From assembly GCF_002531575.1 (NCBI RefSeq), contig NZ_NWTI01000023.1:53965-117964 (forward strand): a stretch of DNA of 64,000 nucleotides, written 5' to 3'. Positions 52,268-62,072 of the stretch are shown here, piece after piece. Below the pieces are notes generated by a model. The model saw only the letters and a list, made by a program, of their open reading frames with translations. It was not told the DNA's origin and searched no databases. Source of the DNA: Bradyrhizobium sp. Y36 (GTDB taxonomy: Bacteria > Pseudomonadota > Alphaproteobacteria > Rhizobiales > Xanthobacteraceae). The position numbers were made by a program, and so were the translations under genes. How positions within the stretch are numbered: the first letter of the stretch is position 1; every line of letters begins with the position of its first letter.

Positions 52268-52295
52268 AAAGGCCCCGGACATCTCCGGGGCCTTT
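52268..52295. terminator. Bidirectional terminator
   Basis: AAAGGCCCCGGA, a 4-nt loop and TCCGGGGCCTTT form a perfect 12-bp stem. It has T residues on both strands at the base and lies between two convergent genes (FAH hydrolase and NTF2-like protein). Confidence 0.85.
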
Positions 52296-52320
52296 CGCGT
52301 CTCGAATATGCGGTCGCGGT

Positions 52321-52791
52321 CTACCAGGCTTTCACCGGCCGATTGGCGTGAGACGCCTGCGGCACACCGCGATTGAGCGACATGTGCGAGTGCACGCAGA
52401 GCCATCCGTCGCTCTCTCTTGAAAACACCATCGTCGCCCGGCCGGGACGTGCAAATGTGCTGCCGTCGGGATGATAGCCCGTGCTCGTCCACGGCGCGAT
52501 CACCGTCGCCATCGTGCCGTCGGAGGATGCCAGGACCGAGCACTGATCGAGCACGAAACGAAACTCGGCCGTCTTCGGCCAGACGTTGTCCCACTGCGTC
52601 GTGACCCATTGATCGAGACCGGGAATGACATCGTTATGTGTGCCGAAGGCGAGCACATCAGGGTGGAACAGCGGCCGCGCCGAGGCGTAGTCGACCTCGC
52701 GGACATAGCCCGCGAACGTGTCCAGCCACTGCCGGAAGAATTGAACGATCTCGGTGTTCGCAAGTGGCAACGAGGCCATTGCCTGCTCCAT
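52321..52791 (-). CDS. NTF2/SnoaL-like domain protein
   Basis: 156 residues from the ATG at 52791; a start at 52779 (MASLPL) is equally possible. A cone-shaped NTF2-like fold is suggested by IVQFFRQWLDTFAGYVREVDYASARPLFHPDVLAFGTH, WVTTQWDNVWPKTAEFRF and RATMVFSRESDGWLCVHSHMSLN. The conserved His-Ser-His-xS-L block near the end is typical of DUF4440/SnoaL-type calcium-dependent kinase association-like domains. Enzyme or binding role is unknown. Confidence 0.7.
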   Translation of the reverse strand: MEQAMASLPLANTEIVQFFRQWLDTFAGYVREVDYASARPLFHPDVLAFGTHNDVIPGLDQWVTTQWDNVWPKTAEFRFVLDQCSVLASSDGTMATVIAPWTSTGYHPDGSTFARPGRATMVFSRESDGWLCVHSHMSLNRGVPQASHANRPVKAW

Positions 52792-52914
52792 GTTTGGCCG
52801 CTCGATCAAGGCAATCCTGTTGCCATGCAACGAACCGTCCAGCAAGATATCTGACCTGGGAGTTCCGGCGCCGATTGATCGGCGAACCGGGCCGATTTTC
52901 ATGGAGCCAGACTC

Positions 52915-53457
52915 ATGAGACGCCTTCTCCTGCTTGCGGCTACCCTCGTCGCCACGTCCAACGCTGCCAGCGCGCAATCCAGCCAGCCCTATGCCGGCCT
53001 TGAGCAACGCCCGATCAAGGCACTCTCCCAGCAGCAGATCGACGACCTCACGGCTGGGCGGGGTATGGGCTTGGCGCTTGCCGCCGAACTCAATGGCTAT
53101 CCGGGTCCGAGCCATGTTCTCGAGCTCGGCGATCGCCTGGAGCTGACCCCGGACCAGCGCATCCAGATTCAGCGGCTCTTCGATGCCATGAAGCAAGAGT
53201 CGGTCCCTCTGGGCAGCAAGCTTGTCGAGCAAGAGCGGGAGCTGGACAATCTCTTCTCAAGCCGCGCAGTGACTTCAGAGTCACTCAAATCCGCTCTCGT
53301 TTCCATCTCGGAAACCCAGGCACTGCTGCGCGAAAGCCATCTGAAATATCATCTGTCAACGGCAGCATTGCTGGATCATCGTCAAATGCAGCGATACGCG
53401 GAGCTGCGCGGCTATCAGCGCGCCGATGGCTCCGGGGGACACAGGCACCATCACTAG
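52915..53457 (+). CDS. Spy/CpxP-like periplasmic protein with His-rich C-terminus
   Basis: 180 residues with a signal peptide (MRRLLLLAATLVATSNAASA-Q). The mature part is helical with a LTxxQ-type motif, LELTPDQRIQIQRLF, and QERELDNLFSS, resembling the Spy/CpxP/ZraP heavy-metal-resistance family. The C-terminus is GGHRHHH, a possible metal ligand. It lies 3 nt before the TauE/SafE gene in the same direction, so the two probably act together. Confidence 0.65.
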   Translation: MRRLLLLAATLVATSNAASAQSSQPYAGLEQRPIKALSQQQIDDLTAGRGMGLALAAELNGYPGPSHVLELGDRLELTPDQRIQIQRLFDAMKQESVPLGSKLVEQERELDNLFSSRAVTSESLKSALVSISETQALLRESHLKYHLSTAALLDHRQMQRYAELRGYQRADGSGGHRHHH

Positions 53458-53460
53458 GAC

Positions 53461-54186
53461 ATGCTGACTGCGTGGTTCGCCGTCGTTTCGCTTCTCTATG
53501 CGACGGTAGGTCAGGCTGGAGGAACGGCATTTCTCGCCTTGATGGCCTTTGCCTCGTTTCCTCCAAACGAAATGCGGCCAACGGCTCTGTTGCTGAATAT
53601 CGTCGCGGCGACCTATTCCACGTGGCTCTTCAATCGCGGCAGCTACATCGACTGGGCGAAACTCAAGCCGCTTCTGATCGCCTCACTGCCGACCACCTTT
53701 GCCGGCGCATCCATCGTTCTGGCCGAAGGCATCTACCACACGGTCACGGGCCTCGTGCTCATGCTCGCCGCTGTCGTCCTGTTGTTCGGACGGAGCAACG
53801 ACGATGTTGCAGATCGCGCGACCCCGCTCTGGGCGGCGATACTTACGGGCGCAGGTGTCGGGTTCATCTCCGGGCTTACCGGCGTCGGCGGCGGGGTTTT
53901 CCTCGCCCCCATCCTGGTCGGGATGCGCTGGGCATCACCCAGGCAGACGGCGGCGCTTTCGGCGCCATTCATACTGGGAAACTCCATCGTCGGGTTGATT
54001 GGCGCACTCCACGCGGGACAGATGGCGTCGACCCAGACTTGGCTCTACGCCTTGGGTGCGCTTGCTGGTGCCGCGGTAGGAACCACGATTGGTCTGCGAT
54101 GGCTCTCGCAAGCGGCAACGCGATACATTCTCGCCGCGATCCTTGGGTCCGCCGGCGTTCAGCTCGTGGCCTTCGCTGCGAGGTAA
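53461..54186 (+). CDS. TauE/SafE family membrane permease
   Basis: 241 residues with about eight hydrophobic segments. TauE/SafE repeats are seen as ATVGQAGGTAFLALMAF near the N-terminus and GLTGVGGGVFLAPILVGM in the second half. Such proteins export sulfite or organosulfonates, or move other anions. It starts 3 nt after the Spy-like gene. A short repeat follows at 54194. Confidence 0.8.
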   Translation: MLTAWFAVVSLLYATVGQAGGTAFLALMAFASFPPNEMRPTALLLNIVAATYSTWLFNRGSYIDWAKLKPLLIASLPTTFAGASIVLAEGIYHTVTGLVLMLAAVVLLFGRSNDDVADRATPLWAAILTGAGVGFISGLTGVGGGVFLAPILVGMRWASPRQTAALSAPFILGNSIVGLIGALHAGQMASTQTWLYALGALAGAAVGTTIGLRWLSQAATRYILAAILGSAGVQLVAFAAR

Positions 54187-54193
54187 GGGGGGA

Positions 54194-54262
54194 TCGTAGG
54201 GCGGTCCACGCTGCGCCTTCGCTCTTCGCGCGACGGCGGAAAGGTCGCGGATCCACCCTACA
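54194..54262. repeat. Inverted repeat CGTAGGG ... CCCTACAG
   Basis: CGTAGGGCGGTCCACGC at the left pairs imperfectly with GCGGATCCACCCTACAG at the right. It resembles a dispersed intergenic element of this group. It lies between the converging TauE/SafE and LpxO-like genes. Confidence 0.5.
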
Positions 54263-54272
54263 GCTTCGCTCC

Positions 54273-55202
54273 TCAGTTCAGCGCCGAATACACGATGAGA
54301 CCGAGGATCAGCGCCGTCAGCGAGTACTTCAGCGTGTAATAGACGTTGCGGTTCCACTCCTTAACCTTGCGGCTGCCGAGATGGATCTCGTAGAGCTTGC
54401 CGAACACCTTGTTGAGCACGCCGACATTCTCGCCCTCGACGTTCTGGGTCGCCGAGGCCTTGACGATGTGATGGCTGACCCAGCGATTGATCGCGGTCAT
54501 GAAGCCATATTTCATCGGGCGCTCGACGTCGCAGAACAGGATGATGCGGTTGACGTCGGTCGCATTCTCGGCGCTGTGAATGAAGGTCTCGTCGAACATG
54601 AAGGCCTCGCCGTCGCGCCAGACGCATTCGACGCCGTCGACCAGGATGCGGCACTTGTTCGAGTTCGGCGTGACGAGGCCGAGGTGATAGCGCAGCGAGC
54701 CCGCGAAGGGATCGCGGTGCGCGCCGAGCTTGCCGCCGGGCGGCAGCATCGCGAACATCGCGCCGTGCACGCTCGGGATCGACTTGAGCAGCTCCACCGT
54801 CTTCGGGCACAGCGTGTTCGCCGACGGCAGGAAGTCGTCATACCATTTCAGGTAAAATCGCTTCCAGCCGCTCTTGAAGAACGAGTAGAAACCCCAGTCG
54901 TTGTTCTTCGCAGCCGCGCGGATGAACCCTTCGTCGAACAGGCGCACGGCCTCGTCGCGAATGGTCTCCCAGTTCTCACTCAGCGGCTTCAGCTCCGGAA
55001 ACTGCTCGACCGAAATCACCGGCTTGTTCGGCACCGCCGAGCCCGCATACATCAGCACGTTGTAGGGCGCGAGATAGGTCGAGTGATCGCCGAGCTGGCG
55101 CGCGAAGCGCAACCGCTGCTTGCCGCGGAAGTGAACGTAAATGGTCGAGGCCGCCAGCACATACAAAATGACAAGTTGCGGCGCAAAAAGCTGTTTCAAC
55201 AT
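54273..55202 (-). CDS. LpxO-like aspartyl/asparaginyl beta-hydroxylase
   Basis: 309 residues from the ATG at 55202. Two terminal hydrophobic segments enclose an Asp/Asn hydroxylase (2-oxoglutarate/Fe(II)) domain: GAHRDPFAGSLRYHLGLVTP (His ligand), VWRDGEAFMFDETFIHSAENATDVNRIILFCDVERP (second His and 2-OG Arg). LpxO enzymes hydroxylate the secondary acyl chain of lipid A at C2 at the membrane. Role inferred from the family. The alternative start at 55217 is a TTG and is less likely. Confidence 0.8.
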   Translation of the reverse strand: MLKQLFAPQLVILYVLAASTIYVHFRGKQRLRFARQLGDHSTYLAPYNVLMYAGSAVPNKPVISVEQFPELKPLSENWETIRDEAVRLFDEGFIRAAAKNNDWGFYSFFKSGWKRFYLKWYDDFLPSANTLCPKTVELLKSIPSVHGAMFAMLPPGGKLGAHRDPFAGSLRYHLGLVTPNSNKCRILVDGVECVWRDGEAFMFDETFIHSAENATDVNRIILFCDVERPMKYGFMTAINRWVSHHIVKASATQNVEGENVGVLNKVFGKLYEIHLGSRKVKEWNRNVYYTLKYSLTALILGLIVYSALN

Positions 55203-55347
55203 TTCCCCAGTTCCCAACTGAACCCAGCCGGGGACGTGATCTACCCCGACCCGGTCCGAGCGGCAAGATATTCACCGGTGGGTTGCAATCACGCTGGAGA
55301 GAGCGCCCGGGCGGAACCCGGGGCTGGAATCGCCGAAACCGACCGGA

Positions 55348-55503
55348 TCACGCCCGCGACAGCGCCTGCAGGCCCTTGAATGTCAGGCGCTTGGGATCGG
55401 TAACGCCGGCGAGATAGAGCCGGCGGATGAAGGCGATGACGGCATCGCGATCGCAGTCTGTCAGCGCAACGACGGCGTCGACTGCAATTCTCTGGGCTTC
55501 CAT
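55348..55503 (-). CDS. Small conserved-looking protein (51 residues)
   Basis: 51 codons from an ATG at 55503 with GAGG 8 nt upstream, ending TGA at 55348. The sequence begins MEAQRIAVDAVVALTDCDRD and ends RLTFKGLQALSRA; it is one short helical unit with no signal peptide. Codon use is GC-rich at third positions as in the neighbours. It resembles short hypothetical proteins I have seen in Bradyrhizobium genomes; function unknown. Confidence 0.5.
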   Translation of the reverse strand: MEAQRIAVDAVVALTDCDRDAVIAFIRRLYLAGVTDPKRLTFKGLQALSRA

Positions 55504-55639
55504 TGGGCTTACCTCGGCCTTGCGAGTAACCCCGGCCGAGACAGGCTAGGACCGATCTCCTAATCCGGCGTTAACCGTTCGGCAGCGTCGCCGATTCAGC
55601 TGCGCGGCCGAATACGTAAAACGACGCATAGAGCAGCCG

Positions 55640-57106
<1,467 letters not shown>

Positions 57107-57156
57107 GGCGCTTCTCCCTCGTCACAGGATGGCAGCGCCATGGCAAATTGCAACCA

Positions 57157-57573
57157 TCAGCTGGCTGCAGCCGCTACGCAGGCCGTGTCGAAGAACTCGT
57201 GGTACTCGACCGCCCTGCCATTCTCAAAGCGCCAGAAATCAACCTTGGGCGTCGTCGCGACCTTTCCGCTCCTCTTGTTCTTCCATGCGCATTCACCGCG
57301 CACGACGACGGCATCGCCCTGCGCAACGAATTCGTCCATCTTGTAGTATTGCATGCTCCAGTCGGCCAGCAGGCCGTCGAAATAGCCGCGCAGCTCGGTG
57401 CGGTCGTCATAATGCTTGGCAAAGGGCACCGGCTCGGCTCCCTGCGGTATCGAATCGAACTTGATCTGCGGACCGATCACATTGTCGAACCAATAGTCCA
57501 CGTCTTGGCCCTTGCTATCGCTCCACTGGCGATAGGCTTCCTTCAACAGCTGAACATTGGCTTCGCTGGACAT
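57157..57573 (-). CDS. NTF2-like (SnoaL/ketosteroid-isomerase-like) protein
   Basis: 138 residues: VQLLKEAYRQWSDSKGQDVDYWFDNVIGPQIKFDSIPQGAEPVPFAKHYDDRTELRGYFDGLLADWSM is the SnoaL-like pattern, followed by VRGECAWKNKRSGKVATTPKVDFWRFENGRAVEYHEFFDT. A polyketide-cyclase or isomerase-like protein of unknown substrate. Upstream partner of the flavin monooxygenase gene. Confidence 0.78.
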   Translation of the reverse strand: MSSEANVQLLKEAYRQWSDSKGQDVDYWFDNVIGPQIKFDSIPQGAEPVPFAKHYDDRTELRGYFDGLLADWSMQYYKMDEFVAQGDAVVVRGECAWKNKRSGKVATTPKVDFWRFENGRAVEYHEFFDTACVAAAAS

Positions 57574-57687
57574 CGCATTTCCTCCATATGCATTCTGACA
57601 ATGAACGTAGGAAAAAGCGGCCGCCCGCTCTGGAAGTGGCAGGCTTGTTTGGGCTCTACCTGAAAGCGTAACACAGGAAGGTCCAAC

Positions 57688-57715
57688 AAAAAAAGCCCCG
57701 GATCGCTCCGGGGCC
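57688..57715 (-). terminator. Rho-independent terminator of ahcY
   Basis: Read on the minus strand, GCCCCGGA, loop GCGA and TCCGGGGC form an 8-bp stem followed by seven T. It lies 24 nt after the ahcY stop. Confidence 0.85.
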
Positions 57716-57738
57716 TTTGTGTCGCAACTGCAATCGGA

Positions 57739-59160
57739 TCAGTAGCGGTAATGGTCCGACTTGTACGGGCCTTCCTGCTTGACGCCGATGTAGTCGGCCT
57801 GGTCCTTGCGGAGCTCGGTCAGCTTCACGCCGATCTTGGCGAGGTGCAGGCGGGCGACCTTCTCGTCGAGGGTCTTCGGCAGCACGTAGACTTCCTTCTT
57901 GTACTTGCCGTCCTTGTTGTTGGCGAACAGCTCGATCTGCGCCAGCGTCTGGTTGGTGAAGGACGCCGACATCACGAAGGACGGATGGCCCATCGCGTTG
58001 CCGAGGTTCACGAGGCGGCCTTCCGACAGCATGATGATGCGGTGCTTGTCGGGGAATTCGATCTCGTCGACCTGCGGCTTGATGTTGGTCCACTTCAGGT
58101 TACGCAGCGAGGCGATCTGGATCTCGTTGTCGAAGTGACCGATGTTGCAGACGATGGCGCGATCCTTCATCGCGCGCATGTGCTCGATGGTGATGATGTC
58201 CTTGTTGCCGGTGGCGGTGACGAAGATGTCGGCGCGGGGCGCGGCGTCTTCCATGGTCACGACCTCGTAGCCTTCCATCGCGGCCTGCAGCGCGCAGATC
58301 GGATCGACCTCCGACACCATGACACGGCAGCCGGCCTGGCGCAGCGAGGCGGCAGAGCCCTTGCCGACGTCGCCGAAGCCGGCGACCATCGCGACCTTGC
58401 CCGACAGCATGACGTCGGTGCCGCGGCGGATGCCGTCGACCAGCGATTCACGGCAGCCATAGAGGTTGTCGAACTTCGACTTGGTGACGCTGTCGTTGAC
58501 GTTGATGGCCGGCCACAGCAGCGTGCCCGCCTTCTGCATGTCGTAGAGACGATGCACGCCCGTGGTGGTCTCTTCGGACACGCCCTTGATGCTCTCGGCG
58601 ATCGCGGCGAAGTAGCCCTTCGGCTTCTCCTTGAGCTGCTTCTTCAGGAGCGCGAAGAAGATTTCCTCCTCTTCGGAGCCCGGCTTGTCGAGGAAGGCGG
58701 TATCGCCCTTCTCGGCGCGCAGGCCGAGATGAACGTACATGGTGGCATCGCCGCCGTCGTCGAGGATCATGTTCGGGTGACCGCCGCCGTGCCAGTCGAA
58801 CAGCTTGGCGGTGTAGTCCCAATATTCGGTCAGGCTCTCACCCTTGACGGCGAAGACCGGAATGCCGGCGGCCGCGATCGCGGCAGCAGCGTGATCCTGG
58901 GTCGAATAGATGTTGCAGGAGACCCAGCGGATGTCGGCGCCGAGCGCGGCCAGCGTCTCGATCAGCACGCCGGTCTGGATCGTCATGTGCAGCGAGCCTG
59001 CGATGCGCGCGCCCTTCAGCGGCTGCTTCGGGCCGTACTCCTCGCGGGTGGCCATCAGGCCGGGCATCTCGGTCTCGGCGAGCGAGAGCTCCTTGCGGCC
59101 GAAATCGGCGAGCGAAATGTCCTTGACGATGTAATCGGTGAAGCCGGGCTTCGCGTTCAT
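57739..59160 (-). CDS. ahcY: Adenosylhomocysteinase
   Basis: 473 residues, full length. Substrate and NAD-binding blocks are all present: GLMATREEYG, GSLHMTIQTGVLIETL, SCNIYSTQDHAAAAI, NVNDSVTKSKFDNLYGCRESL, VAGFGDVGKGSAASL and NIGHFDNEIQIASL, ending SDHYRY. It hydrolyses S-adenosylhomocysteine to adenosine and homocysteine in the SAM cycle. It lies downstream of metK, separated by a repeat of about 90 nt. Confidence 0.95.
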   Translation of the reverse strand: MNAKPGFTDYIVKDISLADFGRKELSLAETEMPGLMATREEYGPKQPLKGARIAGSLHMTIQTGVLIETLAALGADIRWVSCNIYSTQDHAAAAIAAAGIPVFAVKGESLTEYWDYTAKLFDWHGGGHPNMILDDGGDATMYVHLGLRAEKGDTAFLDKPGSEEEEIFFALLKKQLKEKPKGYFAAIAESIKGVSEETTTGVHRLYDMQKAGTLLWPAINVNDSVTKSKFDNLYGCRESLVDGIRRGTDVMLSGKVAMVAGFGDVGKGSAASLRQAGCRVMVSEVDPICALQAAMEGYEVVTMEDAAPRADIFVTATGNKDIITIEHMRAMKDRAIVCNIGHFDNEIQIASLRNLKWTNIKPQVDEIEFPDKHRIIMLSEGRLVNLGNAMGHPSFVMSASFTNQTLAQIELFANNKDGKYKKEVYVLPKTLDEKVARLHLAKIGVKLTELRKDQADYIGVKQEGPYKSDHYRY

Positions 59161-59183
59161 GGGAGGTTCCTGTTTGTTTGGCT

Positions 59184-59276
59184 CGTCATTCCGGATCCGC
59201 TCGTGAAACGAGCGAACCCGGAATCCAGCAGTTCGAGATTCCGGGGACGCCGTGCTTGCGGCACCCCAGAACGACG
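59184..59276. repeat. CGTCATTCCGG-type inverted repeat
   Basis: Long imperfect stem: the inner hairpin ATTCCGG-ATCC-GCTCG / CGAGC-GAACC-CGGAAT, and the outer CGTCATTCC / AGAACGACG. Its arms match the repeat at 14776-14807. It fills the space between the metK stop and the ahcY start and would be present in a metK-ahcY transcript. Confidence 0.6.
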
Positions 59277-59284
59277 CAAGTGAC

Positions 59285-60481
<1,197 letters not shown>

Positions 60482-60496
60482 CAGTAACCCCTTGTT

Positions 60497-60514
60497 CCGC
60501 CACTAAGCCGGCGG
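60497..60514 (-). promoter_or_regulatory. Hairpin next to the metK ribosome binding site
   Basis: CCGCC, an 8-nt loop and GGCGG form a 5-bp stem in the 62-nt leader between the upstream gene and metK, just before the AAGGGG ribosome binding site. It does not match the SAM-II or SAM/SAH consensus as I know them. It could be a small translation-control hairpin or nothing. Confidence 0.25.
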
Positions 60515-60543
60515 GCGTTTGCGATATTTACCTGTGAATGAAG

Positions 60544-61899
60544 TCAATCACGCCGGCGCGAGATGACGTAGGATTCGTCGAGAAACCAGAGCCCATTGTA
60601 CTTCCGCAGCACGTCCCTGGCGGCATCCAGAGTGCGGCCGTTTTGAGTCATTTCTGTCAACCGGTCGTCCTCAATCTGAGCGACATACACCGCCGCATTC
60701 CACGCTGCAAAGGCTGTCGAGGTTCCGATCGTCCCGGTGACCTCGTTGGGCAGCGCTTCCATATCATACCTGAAGATCGAGCGGTTATCCGCATAAGCAT
60801 TAAAGTTTAAGTCGCGGCCCAACGATCCGAGTTCATACTTAACGGCGCGCAATAGCTCATGACGGCTCACCGCGAAAGGATTTTCTCCAGGCCAGATCGC
60901 CTGGATCATTTCCATGCCGGGATCCTGGCCATGGGAGTGGATACCGATCAGCCGCCCGCCGGGCCGAAGCGCCCGCGCCAGGGGGGCGATGATCCGCTTG
61001 GCGCGAAAGTTGACCGAGGACAGGGCCCGGTAGGGCTGGGAGGCGATGACGAGGTCGAAATTGGCCTCGGTCTGGCCCGGCCGCGGAATGGTCGAATCCA
61101 GCAGGAACCTGTGATCCTCGCGGTAGAGCACGAGGACCACGGGCCGCTCATAGAGCGGCATGGCCGTGCGCGGGCTGATCGCGGCGCGCCAGTTCTGCTC
61201 CAGGAATGGCCGCAGCTCGGCGATCTGCTGCTCGAACTCGCCCGATGAGCCCCCTCGCAGCGGGACCTCGTGCCAGACGGTCGCAGCCGCCGCCGCAGGC
61301 GATGCCGGCGTGAGCCAGGGCGCCTCCGAATAAAACATGTTGGTGAAGACGAACACCGACGCCGGATGCTCGAAAATGCGGTCCGGCACCTTCTCCAGCG
61401 TCAGCCGCAGGTCCTCGAGGCTGAGCTCCTTGCCGGCGACGTAGAACGGCATGTGCGGGTAGCGCTGATGTGTCGCGCGCAGCACCCGCGCCAGCACCGT
61501 GCCGTCGCCGACGCCGGCGTCGAACATACGGAGAGCCGGCGGGCGCGGATGGATGGAGGAAAGCTCCAGCGCAACCCTGTCCGCGACCACCCGCTTTTCG
61601 CTGCAGGTGTGGACGAACAGCAGGTATTTCTGGCGGTTCTCGAAGAAACGAAAATTGCCGCGCGGGTCGCGCTTTTCGGGCGGCACCTGAAGCCCCCGCG
61701 GCGGCGGCACGCCGCCGGCCATCGAGGCCGCCATATAGGCCTGGATGCGCTCCAGCGTGTCGATGGTGATGCGCTTGCCCTCGCGCAGACGGTGCACCAG
61801 CTTCCCATCGTTCACCGCACGCCGGCCAAACGTCGATTCCGCCATGTCCGCCGTGCGGCAGAACTCGGTGATCTGGCTGAGGATTTCGTCGTTCTTCAT
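60544..61899 (-). CDS. Methyltransferase-like protein with helix-turn-helix-like N-terminus, upstream of metK
   Basis: 451 residues from the ATG at 61899. Residues 1-60 (ILSQITEFCRTADMAESTFGRRAVNDGKLVHRLREGKRITIDTLERIQAYM) resemble a small repressor-like helix-turn-helix domain. Residues 100-450 look like a Rossmann-fold methyltransferase: motif I ALRMFDAGVGDGTVLARVL, PFYVAGKELSLED, and APLARALRPGGRLIGIHSHG as motif post-II. It sits 62 nt before metK on the same strand. It may be a SAM-sensing regulator or a methyltransferase; neither is proven. I do not recognise a named family. Confidence 0.65.
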   Translation of the reverse strand: MKNDEILSQITEFCRTADMAESTFGRRAVNDGKLVHRLREGKRITIDTLERIQAYMAASMAGGVPPPRGLQVPPEKRDPRGNFRFFENRQKYLLFVHTCSEKRVVADRVALELSSIHPRPPALRMFDAGVGDGTVLARVLRATHQRYPHMPFYVAGKELSLEDLRLTLEKVPDRIFEHPASVFVFTNMFYSEAPWLTPASPAAAAATVWHEVPLRGGSSGEFEQQIAELRPFLEQNWRAAISPRTAMPLYERPVVLVLYREDHRFLLDSTIPRPGQTEANFDLVIASQPYRALSSVNFRAKRIIAPLARALRPGGRLIGIHSHGQDPGMEMIQAIWPGENPFAVSRHELLRAVKYELGSLGRDLNFNAYADNRSIFRYDMEALPNEVTGTIGTSTAFAAWNAAVYVAQIEDDRLTEMTQNGRTLDAARDVLRKYNGLWFLDESYVISRRRD

Positions 61900-62072
61900 G
61901 GGTGGGACGCGGTGGGCAGGAGAGTTGGGACCCACCTCGTAGCAAAATCTGCCCACTCAGGGAATAGCGATTCCGGCTGCGCCCCCCGCCGCTTGTGCCA
62001 TGCGCCCTAATGAACCCCTGCGCCGCGCCGGGCAACAAACACGCGCTTCACTGTTCTGATGGGGTCACCGCC

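Noticed and set aside
53472..55379. A 635-codon plus-strand frame
   Set aside because: It crosses the TauE/SafE gene in another frame and the antisense of the LpxO-like gene, with no family motifs.
60482..60543. Possible SAM-type riboswitch in the metK leader
   Set aside because: The leader is only 62 nt and does not match the SAM-II or SAM/SAH patterns that I know; only a small hairpin is present.
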